DNA from: Deltaproteobacteria bacterium
GTDB lineage: Bacteria > Desulfobacterota > Binatia > Binatales > Binataceae
Assembly (NCBI GenBank): GCA_021794015.1
Contig: JAJYRQ010000009.1
Coordinates: 34,693 to 98,692 of the forward strand
Direction: 5' to 3'
DNA length: 64,000 nt
Shown: in pieces, positions 53,958 to 61,889 of the stretch
How the letters are laid out: each line of letters begins with the position of its first letter
Numbering within the stretch: position 1 is the stretch's first letter
Position numbers and translations under genes: made by a program
The notes under the pieces: model-generated
Database searches by the model: none
What the model was told of the DNA's origin: nothing
Seen by the model: the letters and a program-made list of their open reading frames with translations, nothing else

Positions 53958-54147
53958 GGGCTCCGCATCGCGTTAGTCGCAAGGATATTTTAATGGGCGA
54001 TGCGGGCCAAACAAGCGCGTCGGACGATTTGATCCTCAGCCCCTGATGTCTTTAGGCGCCTTGGTCAACGATTCACGGTCAGAACGCGCTATCTCCCGGC
54101 GCGAGCGGCCATAGGTCGAAGGAGCGCCGCTGGACCGGTTTGACGCG

Positions 54148-54639
54148 CTAAAGGTCAGCACAGTAGGTTGCAAACTGCCCCGGCGCTTCGGCCACGCTCA
54201 CCTCGAGCGCCAGGATGCCGCCCTGTTGACCCTGCCTGACGAGTGTTGCGCGAAGCTCGGTCCAGATGAAGCGGGCCAGCTCCTCGGCGGAGCTGTGCAC
54301 GATCGGCAAAAGCCGGACGTCGGCGGCAGGCAGGACGAACTGCTCCTGATTGTAGTGAATTGCGACCTTGGAATTGTCGATGGTTTCGATGCGCAGACAG
54401 TCGCTGAGCGCGGGAACGATCGTCCGTTCGTTCAGGCCGGCGACGATGTCGCCGACGATCCGTTTGACCAGCCCGAAATCCAGGACGTAGCCCTGCGGGC
54501 CGAGTCGTCCCTCGACTCTGACCGAGACCTGGTAGTTGTGTCCGTGCAGCGGTTCGCGAAAGCCGGGATAGGCGATGAAGTGCGCCGCCGAGAACTTGAG
54601 GTTTTCTTTGGCGACTCCGATGGCGAATCTTTCAGCCAT
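54148..54639 (-). CDS. 6-Pyruvoyl-tetrahydropterin synthase family protein, Glu-type active site
   Basis: Homologous to QueD/PTPS; 163 residues from ATG 54639. Zinc ligands are His20, His32 and His34 in FSAAHFIAYPGFREPLHGHN. The catalytic Cys of QueD and eukaryotic PTPS (CxxxHGH or spaced form) is absent; Glu29 sits three residues before HGH, as in the PTPS-III group that can replace dihydroneopterin aldolase FolB in folate synthesis. QDNSKVAIHY-like region reads ETIDNSKVAIHYNQEQFVLP, an insertion. Operon with a GGCT-fold and a DUF4911-like gene. Could still act in queuosine or another pterin pathway. Confidence 0.82.
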   Translation of the reverse strand: MAERFAIGVAKENLKFSAAHFIAYPGFREPLHGHNYQVSVRVEGRLGPQGYVLDFGLVKRIVGDIVAGLNERTIVPALSDCLRIETIDNSKVAIHYNQEQFVLPAADVRLLPIVHSSAEELARFIWTELRATLVRQGQQGGILALEVSVAEAPGQFATYCADL

Positions 54640-54649
54640 TGCAAGAAAC

Positions 54650-55570
54650 TCAACCAGGAAAGCCCGGCTCGCAAAAACGCCGCGCCACGGACACGTCCGG
54701 CTTGCCAAAGCGCTTGCCGTAACGCTCGGGGTCGAGCGAGGCGGCCTTGAGAAAAAGCGCCGGCTCGCCCACCGCCGCGCGGAGCAAACGGCGCTGAAGC
54801 TCAGCGCTCCACGGCGCGCCCGGCTCAATCCCGGCCGTCAGGTCCCGCACGCTGATATTGTGTACCGCCGCCAGCAGGCACTCAACGATGTAATCGAGCT
54901 GGGCCGAACAATCCAGTGCTCGCCCATCAAGCGCCGCCGCTTCACCAAGGCCGAGCAAAGCCGGCGGCGCGCTTGCGCCGTTTACTCCAGCCAAAGCATC
55001 CGAAGGCGGTCTGCAGTCGAGCGCCACGGCGACCAGCGCAGCCTCCCTGCCGTCGAGCACCAGCGGACAGAAAGTGTAGCCGGGCGACACGTAGCCCGTG
55101 GCCGTGAACAAGGCGCGACCGTAGGCTTGCAGGTCGTGGTGCTGGACCTCTGCCAGGTCGAGCAGCCAGTCGCCAAGCGCGCAGCCGCGGCGCTTGGCCC
55201 GCTCAATCAGGCGTTCGAACTGGTCGGGATCATGTCCTTCCCGGGAGGCTATCTGACGCGCAAAGCGGCGCTCGAATCGCAAGGCCAAGGCACCCAGTTC
55301 GCCGGGTCCGGCCTGGATTGCAGGTCTGCCGGTCAGCGGTTGGCCGGGATCGCGCTGCTCCAGATTCATTGCCAGGTAGCGCCCGTGGTTGGAAGGTTTT
55401 TGCAAGCCGCGCCGGGCGTTGCTCAAGACCACCGGGAAGGCTTCGCAGGCGAGCAGGCGGCCGCGGCCTCCGCGTGCCTCTCCCAAGAGGCCAAAGCCGC
55501 TCATCAGAGAGCCGTAGCCGATGACAAGAAGAGTGTCTTCCACGGTGGCCGGCAAGACTTCTCTGACCAC
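54650..55570 (-). CDS. Gamma-glutamylcyclotransferase-fold protein
   Basis: 306 residues. The N-terminal LLVIGYGSLMSGFGLLGEAR matches the YGSL phosphate/carboxylate loop of GGCT/AIG2-like proteins, and the fold appears to extend through SPGYTFCPLVLDGREAALVA. A second half (about 190-306) includes DCSAQLDYIVECLLAAVHNI and GIEPGAPWSAELQRRLLRAA, not typical of small GGCT enzymes, so it is a longer, less characterised branch. Ten bases upstream of the PTPS gene and two bases after the DUF4911-like gene. Function uncertain; hydrolysis or cyclisation of a gamma-glutamyl linkage is a possibility. Confidence 0.72.
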   Translation of the reverse strand: MVREVLPATVEDTLLVIGYGSLMSGFGLLGEARGGRGRLLACEAFPVVLSNARRGLQKPSNHGRYLAMNLEQRDPGQPLTGRPAIQAGPGELGALALRFERRFARQIASREGHDPDQFERLIERAKRRGCALGDWLLDLAEVQHHDLQAYGRALFTATGYVSPGYTFCPLVLDGREAALVAVALDCRPPSDALAGVNGASAPPALLGLGEAAALDGRALDCSAQLDYIVECLLAAVHNISVRDLTAGIEPGAPWSAELQRRLLRAAVGEPALFLKAASLDPERYGKRFGKPDVSVARRFCEPGFPG

Positions 55571-55572
55571 CG

Positions 55573-55797
55573 CTAGCGGACGCCGACTCGCCGTATCGGC
55601 ATTAGCTGAGCGAGCGCTGCCAGCAGCCGCTCGACATCGTGCTCGGCCTCTTCGGCAAAGTAGAGCTTAAGCCGGTGGCGCTCGGGGTCATCGGTTCTAA
55701 GGGTTGCTAGATTGTCGTAGGATTCCACGATCGCCTTGAGGTCCACGATGAGTTCGGGCGCCAGCTCAAAGGCGATGCTCTTGAACGCGGCCGCCAT
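55573..55797 (-). CDS. Small DUF4911-like protein
   Basis: 74 residues: FELAPELIVDLKAIVESYDN, LATLRTDDPERHRLKLYFAE, EAEHDVERLLAALAQLMPIR. The layout (helix-strand-helix, with the central SYDNLATLRTDDP segment) resembles DUF4911, small proteins common in delta-proteobacterial-type genomes. Stop codon lies two bases before the start of the GGCT-fold gene, so it is the leader of that operon. No catalytic residues evident; function unknown. Confidence 0.7.
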   Translation of the reverse strand: MAAAFKSIAFELAPELIVDLKAIVESYDNLATLRTDDPERHRLKLYFAEEAEHDVERLLAALAQLMPIRRVGVR

Positions 55798-55983
55798 CCG
55801 GAGACAACACGGGCCTGCCCGATCGCATCAGACCGGGAGACGGGCGATGGCGGGAGCGCTTGGCGCTCTGCCTGCCGCGCTCCTTCGGCGACGCCAAGAA
55901 GAGCAGGCGCGCGGCCAGGGCGCAATCGCCGCCTCGGCGCAGACGAGCCCGGTTTCTGTGTCAAGAGGGAAGTACAAAAGGAG

Positions 55984-56340
55984 CTAGCGTGGACCGTTTT
56001 CCTGAGGCGCGGGCTGCGCGGCCTTGGCGCTCGGGCGCGATTTTCGCCTGCCCAGGGCGCGGTCTACCTTGAGGCCGAGGTTGACGAGCTGACTGTTCAG
56101 GTGGTCCAAACGGCGGTTAAGCTCCCGGATGTCGCGCTTGGAGGGCAGGTTGGCCAGTTCCATGAGGGACTCCAGGCCTTCGCCCAGGGCGGTGCGGTTT
56201 TCGCGCAGACGCCGGGCGGCGATTCTGAGCCGCCGGCGCACGGCTTCGTTGGAGGTCCATTCGCGCACCAGGCTGGAGAGGCCTTCGCCGCTCATCTGGC
56301 GCAGCTTGGAGCCGAGCCCGCTGGTTTGCCGTGCCGCCAT
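55984..56340 (-). CDS. Small helical coiled-coil protein, unknown
   Basis: 118 residues, almost wholly helical and Arg/Leu-rich: SSLVREWTSNEAVRRRLRIA, RRLRENRTALGEGLESLMEL, RELNRRLDHLNSQLVNLGLK, the last two with heptad-like spacing. The tail is basic and Pro-rich. The shape recalls phasin-like or DNA-/granule-associated proteins, but I recognise no family. 186 bases upstream of the DUF4911-like gene on the same strand and divergent from the next gene. Confidence 0.65.
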   Translation of the reverse strand: MAARQTSGLGSKLRQMSGEGLSSLVREWTSNEAVRRRLRIAARRLRENRTALGEGLESLMELANLPSKRDIRELNRRLDHLNSQLVNLGLKVDRALGRRKSRPSAKAAQPAPQENGPR

Positions 56341-56381
56341 CGTCTGTCAGTATATCCTGAAGAGGCAGGGTTGTAAAAGTC

Positions 56382-56660
56382 ATGGCCACGCTTGCGTTGG
56401 TCTTGAGCTACGCCTCGGGCTTTGCGCTGATGCAGTACCCGGAGCCGCCGGCGCGGCTCATTGCGACGTCCCTTGCGATCGAGCTGGTCCTGGCGCCGCT
56501 CACCTGCGCGATTGCGGGGCGGCGCGGCCGCTCGCGCCTGCGCTGGGGGCTGTGTGGGGTGGTTTTCGGCCTGTGGGCGGTGGCGGCGGTGATGCTCTTG
56601 CCGGGAGTGGGACCGGGAGCCAAGGCGTCCGTCTTTTCCGGGCCTCGCGACGCAGCCTAG
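56382..56660 (+). CDS. Small membrane protein, unknown
   Basis: 92 residues with three hydrophobic helices: LALVLSYASGFALMQYP, LIATSLAIELVLAPLTCAIA and WGLCGVVFGLWAVAAVMLLP, separated by a charged GRRGRSRLR loop. The third segment resembles the small phospholipase D_nuclease N-like membrane motif, but the similarity is weak. A short orphan gene between divergent neighbours. Confidence 0.55.
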   Translation: MATLALVLSYASGFALMQYPEPPARLIATSLAIELVLAPLTCAIAGRRGRSRLRWGLCGVVFGLWAVAAVMLLPGVGPGAKASVFSGPRDAA

Positions 56661-56838
56661 GCTGAGAGCGGCGAGGGTCTGCCGCTCGGCGGCCGGCAGC
56701 AGGAAAGCACTGGGCTCGAGGCTGGCGTCGGCGGCACTGCCCGCGCAGCCGGATAAAGACGCAGGCCCAGCCCGCTGGGTGGTTTTTGGCTCAAGGCCGG
56801 CCTTGCTCTTGCTGGGTATTTTATAGGGGCTTTGAGCG

Positions 56839-57768
56839 ATGAGTGCCGGCGTTGATTTTGGTATTTTCACCCCGCTTGCCGGCATGGATTTCCCTTCGCT
56901 TAGAGAACGTGCGCGGCTTGCCGAGGAGCTGGGGTACCACTCGCTGTGGGTTACCGACCACATGTGGAACCGGGTGCGGCCCGAACTCGACTGCTACGAG
57001 GCGCTGGCCGCGCTGGCGGCGCTTGCCCCGCTAACCTCGAGGCTTAGGCTCGGCGCGCTGGTTATCTGCAATAATTTCCGCAACCCGGCGCTGCTGGCCA
57101 AGTCGCTCAGTGCAATCGACCATATCAGCGGCGGACGACTTGAGGTCGGCATGGGCGCAGGCTGGATGGAAGAAGAGCATCGGGCCTACGGCTTCGACTT
57201 TCCGCCGATTGCCGAGCGGCTGGCGCGGCTGGAAGAGAGCATCCTGATTCTGAAGGCGATGTTCACCCAGGATCGCGCCACTTTTCGCGGCCGCTACTAC
57301 ACGGTCGACGAGGCGCGCAATAACCCCAAGCCGATCCAGCGGCCCCATCCACCGCTGACCATTGGCGGCGGCGGCGAAAAACGGATGCTTCGCCTGGTGG
57401 CCAAGCATGCCGACCGCTGGAACTGCCCCGCCGGCTACCGCAGCCTCGCGCAGAAGATCGAAGTGCTTAAGAACCACTGCCGCGCCGTCGGCCGCGACTT
57501 CGCTTCGCTCCGTCTCTCGGAGCAGCTTCTGGTCTGTATCGGACGCGACGCCGGCGAGGTGGCGGCCAAATGGAAATTCGCCCAACGGCTCACGCCCTTT
57601 TCCCTGACCGGGATAAAGGGCACGCCCGACGAAGTGATCGCGCAGCTTAAGACGCGGGTAGCGCAGGGGATGACCCTGTTCACGGTGCTGTTTGGCGACT
57701 ACGGACCGCCGGACACCTTGGAACTGTTCGCCCGTAAGGTGATGCCCGCGTTTAACCAGGCCGGATAG
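56839..57768 (+). CDS. LLM-class (F420-type) flavin-dependent oxidoreductase
   Basis: 309 residues, luciferase-like TIM barrel: DFGIFTPLAGMDFPSLRERA, AEELGYHSLWVTDHMWNRVR, RLRLGALVICNNFRNPALLA, GGRLEVGMGAGWMEEEHRAY, RPHPPLTIGGGGEKRMLRLV, typical of the F420-dependent branch of LLM proteins in Actinobacteria and soil bacteria. Likely redox partner F420 or FMN; the substrate is unknown. The cell would need F420 biosynthesis genes, which are not in this window. Confidence 0.9.
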   Translation: MSAGVDFGIFTPLAGMDFPSLRERARLAEELGYHSLWVTDHMWNRVRPELDCYEALAALAALAPLTSRLRLGALVICNNFRNPALLAKSLSAIDHISGGRLEVGMGAGWMEEEHRAYGFDFPPIAERLARLEESILILKAMFTQDRATFRGRYYTVDEARNNPKPIQRPHPPLTIGGGGEKRMLRLVAKHADRWNCPAGYRSLAQKIEVLKNHCRAVGRDFASLRLSEQLLVCIGRDAGEVAAKWKFAQRLTPFSLTGIKGTPDEVIAQLKTRVAQGMTLFTVLFGDYGPPDTLELFARKVMPAFNQAG

Positions 57769-57863
57769 CGGCCCGGCCAGGCCCGCCAGCGCACGGGCCT
57801 GGCCTGGTGCGCCGCTTCAAAGGCAGAAGAGCGGCGCAAGGAAACCGCGAAAGGAGGGGAGCA

Positions 57864-58529
57864 ATGGCAACAGCAAGCGGTCGAATACCGGGCTTTCGCC
57901 TGGGCATCTACGTTTTCAAGGATGCGGAGATTGTCGATTTCGCCGCGCCCTATGGGGTTTTCTCCGTGGCCCGGCGCTACGACGCAGAGCTTGACGCCTT
58001 CCTGGTGGCCGACGCGATGCGCCCGGTACAGGCGCAGGCCGGGTTCACGGTGCTGCCCAACTACTGCTTCGCGGACCGGCCGGCGATGGACGCCTTCCTT
58101 ATCCCCGGCGGCTTCGGCACCCGCCAGGAGATGCACAATCGCCGGCTGCAGGAATTCATTCGGACGCTTCCCGACTCCTGCCTGCTGGTGAGCGTATGCA
58201 CCGGCTCATGGATTTACGCCCGGATGGGGCTGCTCGACGGACTGCCCGCCACCAACCGCAAAGAGCCAGACCGCCAGGAAAGCACGCTGGGGAAGGTGCC
58301 GATCGATCGGCTTGCCGATCTGGCTCCGGCCTGCCGGATAAGCCGCCGGCGCGTGGTGGACGCCGGGCGGATTATCACGGCCGGCGGAATCGCCTCGGGC
58401 ATGGAGATGGGCTTCCACCTGCTCAGGCGCGCCGGCTACGACGAGAAGTTCATCGAAGAGGTGGCGCGCACGATGGAGTATAGCGAGGCGTATCGGCTTT
58501 ACCGCGACGATATCGAGGTCGCCCGCTAA
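57864..58529 (+). CDS. DJ-1/PfpI family protein
   Basis: 221 residues from ATG 57864 behind AAAGGAGGGGAG. Class I glutamine-amidotransferase-like fold: KDAEIVDFAAPYGVFSVARR with the conserved Glu, AFLIPGGFGTRQEMHNRRLQ, nucleophile elbow LLVSVCTGSWIYARMGLLDG with Cys112, and RVVDAGRIITAGGIASGMEM. The layout (Asp/Glu-Cys-His) matches the isonitrile hydratase/transcriptional-regulator-like branch without a helix-turn-helix domain. Substrate unknown. Confidence 0.88.
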   Translation: MATASGRIPGFRLGIYVFKDAEIVDFAAPYGVFSVARRYDAELDAFLVADAMRPVQAQAGFTVLPNYCFADRPAMDAFLIPGGFGTRQEMHNRRLQEFIRTLPDSCLLVSVCTGSWIYARMGLLDGLPATNRKEPDRQESTLGKVPIDRLADLAPACRISRRRVVDAGRIITAGGIASGMEMGFHLLRRAGYDEKFIEEVARTMEYSEAYRLYRDDIEVAR

Positions 58530-58572
58530 TCCCCGCGGGCGCGCTTCCAGGGCGAAAACGCTTCGGGCGGGT

Positions 58573-59121
58573 CTGTTAGCGGAAATCTCGGCGGTCCTCG
58601 CCGCCATCGGTACGCTTTCAACAGCGGCTATTATCTGGCGGCAGGCCGGACTGCTAAGGACTCAGAATCAACTGCAGGCGCTGTTGCAACTGAGCTCGGC
58701 CTGGGAGTCGCCAACGATGCTTGCGTTGCGGGCCGCGTGGGCGCATCACGAAAGCGACGGCGTTTCTGAGCCGGAAGTCACCGAGCGGTTGCTCGAGTTC
58801 CTCGAGGAGCTCGCGGGGCTTGCGGTTCGCAACGTGCTTTCCCGCAAGCTTGTGTGGGACTCCACGCTGGGATGGCACGCGGTACGCTACTACTCCTACA
58901 ATTTGGAGAACGGGAATATCGGGCGGGCGAGGAAAACCTGGCGGGATCGCACGCTGTACCAAAACCTTGAACAGATGTACCGTCTCTATGCCAAGGAAGA
59001 GAGACGCCAGCGAGGGATCGATGAGGCTGCCCTCGAAGAAGACCTCAAGCAAACGCGGGAGCGGTTCCTTCGAGACGAAAAATGCCGCGGTTCGCATCGT
59101 CTTTCCCACGGTTCTGCTTGA
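58573..59121 (+). CDS. DUF4760-like membrane-anchored protein, start uncertain
   Basis: A frame with an N-terminal membrane segment ISAVLAAIGTLSTAAIIW followed by RQAGLLRTQNQLQALLQLSS, FLEELAGLAVRNVLSRKLVW and NLEQMYRLYAKEERRQRG resembles DUF4760-type proteins, small membrane-anchored proteins of unknown role. No ATG lies upstream of the membrane segment; a CTG at 58573 would include it, whereas the first TTG (58684) would drop it. Its last 101 bases overlap the SET gene in another frame. Confidence 0.55.
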   Translation: MLAEISAVLAAIGTLSTAAIIWRQAGLLRTQNQLQALLQLSSAWESPTMLALRAAWAHHESDGVSEPEVTERLLEFLEELAGLAVRNVLSRKLVWDSTLGWHAVRYYSYNLENGNIGRARKTWRDRTLYQNLEQMYRLYAKEERRQRGIDEAALEEDLKQTRERFLRDEKCRGSHRLSHGSA

Positions 59122-59686
59122 GCTGGCGCCGTCTCGTATTGACGGGGTCGGTGTCCGCGCAGCGGCCGGCATTCGTCGCGGGCAGCGAGTCGCCCCCGGC
59201 ATCCACGAGGCCGACTACCGGCGTCTCGTTCTCTGGGATGGCTTCTCGCAGTACGAGCCGGCGGTGCAGGCAAAGGTGTTGGCGTTCTGTGTCGGCACGC
59301 CGCAGGGCTTTATTCCGCCCGACAAACTGGACTTCAACGCTCTCTCGATCGACTGGTACTTCAACCATTCCTGCCAGGCCAACCTTGGGTTCGACGACAG
59401 CGGCGACTTTGTTGCCCGCCGGGTAATCGCCGCCGGAGAGGAACTGACCTACGACTACGGGCTTGCGGAATCAAACCCCGGCTTTCGAATGGATTGCCGA
59501 TGCGGCAGCGAGACTTGCCGGCGCGTGATTACCGGCGACGACTGGAAGAAGCCGGAGTTCCGGGCCGCAAATCTGCCGTGGATGCTGCCGCGATTGCGCC
59601 GCGAGCCAAAGGTGTCGTTCCTTCTGGAGCCCCACGCGCGTCGCGCCAGGCAGGTCCGACGCGCTCTTTCACACCCTTACCGTTGA
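59021..59686 (+). CDS. SET domain protein-lysine methyltransferase
   Basis: 221 residues from ATG 59021 (GAGGG ribosome-binding site four bases upstream). SET core: SRIDGVGVRAAAGIRRGQRV at the start, SIDWYFNHSCQANLGFDDSG with the catalytic NHS motif, and GEELTYDYGLAESNPGF with the ELTYDYG S-adenosylmethionine/active-site tyrosine. A post-SET Cys cluster follows in CRCGSETCRRVITG, completing the eukaryotic-style domain. Bacterial SET proteins are scattered and often transferred horizontally. Overlaps the upstream membrane-protein gene by 101 bases, suggesting coupled expression. Confidence 0.85.
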   Translation: MRLPSKKTSSKRGSGSFETKNAAVRIVFPTVLLELAPSRIDGVGVRAAAGIRRGQRVAPGIHEADYRRLVLWDGFSQYEPAVQAKVLAFCVGTPQGFIPPDKLDFNALSIDWYFNHSCQANLGFDDSGDFVARRVIAAGEELTYDYGLAESNPGFRMDCRCGSETCRRVITGDDWKKPEFRAANLPWMLPRLRREPKVSFLLEPHARRARQVRRALSHPYR

Positions 59687-60171
59687 GAGTTGTATATTAT
59701 AGTGACAATTCGGCTCTACTGAGCTAGCCCGGTGCGCCCTGCTCGTAGGTGGCTGACGCGCAAAGCGCCCGAGGGCATTGCGCCCGCCCCACCAGCGAAA
59801 ACCGGGATTCCCCTCGGCAGGGCTCGGGGCAGGCCTCGCGCGCGCCAGGCCGTTGCATGGCGGCGCTGGCACTTGGCGCACGTTCCCGCATTGCGCTGCC
59901 GTTGACCTGCCTGCGCCGCGCCCGGCGCGGCGGCGGTGCGCCGCCGGCGGACAAATCGCTTCGCGTAGAGGCTTCCTCTTCGCAGGGCGCAGGGTCGGCA
60001 CGACGGAAAAGAGGAGCTCCGCGTGACGGAACAGAGATCTCTGCACGACGGGGTAAGCCGGCATCAGGGGGAGTCAGACGGTCTATGCGGCTGCTTGTGA
60101 TGCCGAAAATCGGGCGAGGGAACGGAGCGAGGAGGTAGCTCGCCGGTCGGGTTCGTCCCGGCCGCGTGCGG
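59687..60171. other. Intergenic region with a diverged repeat
   Basis: About 485 bases between the converging SET and HAD genes. It starts with an AT-rich spot (TTGTATATTATAGTGAC, 59689-59705). Near 59811-59834 there is CCCTCGGCAGGGCTCGGGGC, which looks like a diverged copy of the inverted CCTGAGCCTGTCGAAGG element at 21751-21777. Open frames here have repeat-like composition and are not supported as genes. Confidence 0.45.
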
Positions 60172-60801
60172 TCAGGGGCGGGATTCGGTCAGCCGCTCGA
60201 GTATCGGCTTGATTTCGCGGAGCGCGGCGACCCGGTGAGGGTGAGCAATCTTGCTGCCCACGGCGATGAAGCCCACGCCGGCGGCCTGGGCAGCCTCGAG
60301 GTCAACCGGGCTGTCGCCGACGTAAACCGCTTCACGCGCGCCGACGCCCGCCCGCTCCAGGCAGAGCTTAAGCAAATCGGGCGCGGGCTTGGGCGCCACC
60401 GGGTCAAGCGTGCTGGCTACGGCGTCGAAAACGTCGGTCAGACGGAAATGCTCCAGCAGCGCCGGCACGGTTGTCGAGCGGTTGGTGGCAAGGCCGAGCC
60501 TGTAATTTTGTTTGAGCTCGAGGAGAAAGGCGCGCAGATCGACGGTCGGGCGCAAAAGCCGGAAGATCGGCGCGAAATCCAGAGAGCGGGCCGTCTCTTT
60601 CATCTGCCCCAGCCGCGCCGGATCGCCGTCCGCGCGAAGCGCAAAGACCTGCGCCGCCGACAGGTAGACACAGACTCGTTCTTCCTCGGAGGTGAGCCGG
60701 GACTCGCCCAGCCGCTCGAAGATCGCGTTGTAAAAGGCGATATTCGACTGGTCGGAATCGAACAGGACGCCGTCGGCGTCGAAAATAACCATTGTCAGCA
60801 T
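60172..60801 (-). CDS. HAD-superfamily hydrolase, phosphoglycolate phosphatase-like
   Basis: 209 residues from ATG 60801. Motif I MVIFDADGVLFDSDQSN (nucleophile Asp8, acid Asp10), motif II in GLATNRSTTVPALLEHF, motif III Lys in PVAPKPAPDLLKLCLERAGV, motif IV VYVGDSPVDLEAAQAAGVGF. Layout of the Gph/PGMB-type subfamily with a helical cap (20-80). Likely a small-molecule phosphatase; 2-phosphoglycolate is a guess from the family. No operon partner. Confidence 0.9.
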   Translation of the reverse strand: MLTMVIFDADGVLFDSDQSNIAFYNAIFERLGESRLTSEEERVCVYLSAAQVFALRADGDPARLGQMKETARSLDFAPIFRLLRPTVDLRAFLLELKQNYRLGLATNRSTTVPALLEHFRLTDVFDAVASTLDPVAPKPAPDLLKLCLERAGVGAREAVYVGDSPVDLEAAQAAGVGFIAVGSKIAHPHRVAALREIKPILERLTESRP

Positions 60802-61092
60802 CGTTTGTTCTTTCTCCGCGCCGTCGCATCCGTCGAGCCGCCGGTTGTCCGGCCCCACGGGAAGGATGGAGCGCGCAGCCGCAGGGTCAGCCGGCGCGGC
60901 CTGCTCGGTGCAGCCGGCGCGCGCCGCCCGCTCGAAGCATCGAAGATAGCGCGCCGGCGTTTGGCGGGATCACCGCGCGCAACGCCGCAGGCTTCGGCTG
61001 CTGGTGCTCAGCGCTTCACTATCATACTCTTTGCACGGTGACGTTCGAGTCCCGGTGTTTGCCCCACGGTCAGGGAGCGACGGCACGGGGTT

Positions 61093-61824
61093 ATGAGCAC
61101 AGAGGAAAAACGCACAGCGGTCGCCGTCGTGGTCGGAGCGGGGCCCGGCCTGGGTGCGGCGCTGGCGCGCCGTTTCGCTCAAGGAGGCTACAAAGTTGGG
61201 CTTTTGGCGCGCAGCCGGCCGGCTCTAATCGAGTTGGCGCGCCAACTGGAACAGGCAACTCAAGCGACCGTCCTGGCCGTAGCCGCCGACGCAGCGGTCG
61301 AATCCGAGATTGACCGGGCCTTCGCCGAGGTGCGCGCGGCGCTGGGCGATCCAGAAGTTCTCATCTACAACCCGGCGATCCGGCCCAGGGGGACGCTTCT
61401 CGAGACCACGCCGGCGGTTTTCGAGCAGACCTGGCGGACGGTGGCCCTGGGTGCCTTCCTTTGCGCCCGAGCGGTTGTGCCGTACATGGTTTCCCGCGGG
61501 GCGGGCGTGTTGCTTTTCAGCGGCGCGACGGCCGGGGTCAAGCCTTCGGCATCGTCGGCGGCCTTTGGGCCGGCCAAGTTCGCCTTGCGCGGCCTGGCCC
61601 AGGTGCTGGCGCGCGACCTCGGTCCCAAGGGCGTGCATGTGGCATACGTCAACATCGACGGCATGATCGACACTCCCCTGGCGCGCCAGCGCCTGGCGGC
61701 GCCGGCGGTTGCAGGGATGCTGAACCCGGCAGCGATCGCCGAGACCTACTGGCAAGTCGCCCACCAGGACCGCAGCGCCTGGACCCATGAGCTGGATTTG
61801 CGCCCCTTCGGAGAGAGCTTCTAG
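61093..61824 (+). CDS. Short-chain dehydrogenase-like protein with Tyr replaced by Phe
   Basis: 243 residues. Rossmann motif VVVGAGPGLGAALARRFAQG, NNAG-type motif reads IYNPAIRPRGTL, and the catalytic region is LFSGATAGVKPSASSAAFGP then AKFALRGLAQVLARDLGPKG. Ser143 and Lys162 are in place, but the catalytic Tyr position holds Phe158 (FGPAK instead of YxxxK). A subgroup of SDR proteins shares this change; its members may bind cofactor without classical dehydrogenase activity. 65 bases upstream of an MFS transporter gene, so possibly one transcription unit. Confidence 0.88.
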   Translation: MSTEEKRTAVAVVVGAGPGLGAALARRFAQGGYKVGLLARSRPALIELARQLEQATQATVLAVAADAAVESEIDRAFAEVRAALGDPEVLIYNPAIRPRGTLLETTPAVFEQTWRTVALGAFLCARAVVPYMVSRGAGVLLFSGATAGVKPSASSAAFGPAKFALRGLAQVLARDLGPKGVHVAYVNIDGMIDTPLARQRLAAPAVAGMLNPAAIAETYWQVAHQDRSAWTHELDLRPFGESF

Positions 61825-61889
61825 CGCCCGGGTCTGCTTGCCTCGGCGCTGGCGTGCGGCGAGTACGGTTGGGGCTTCGAGCAACAGCG

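Noticed and set aside
59749..60138. 129-residue plus-strand frame and opposing minus-strand frames in the SET-HAD gap
   Set aside because: Low-complexity Arg/Gly/Pro sequence overlapping a dispersed repeat, with no conserved motif.
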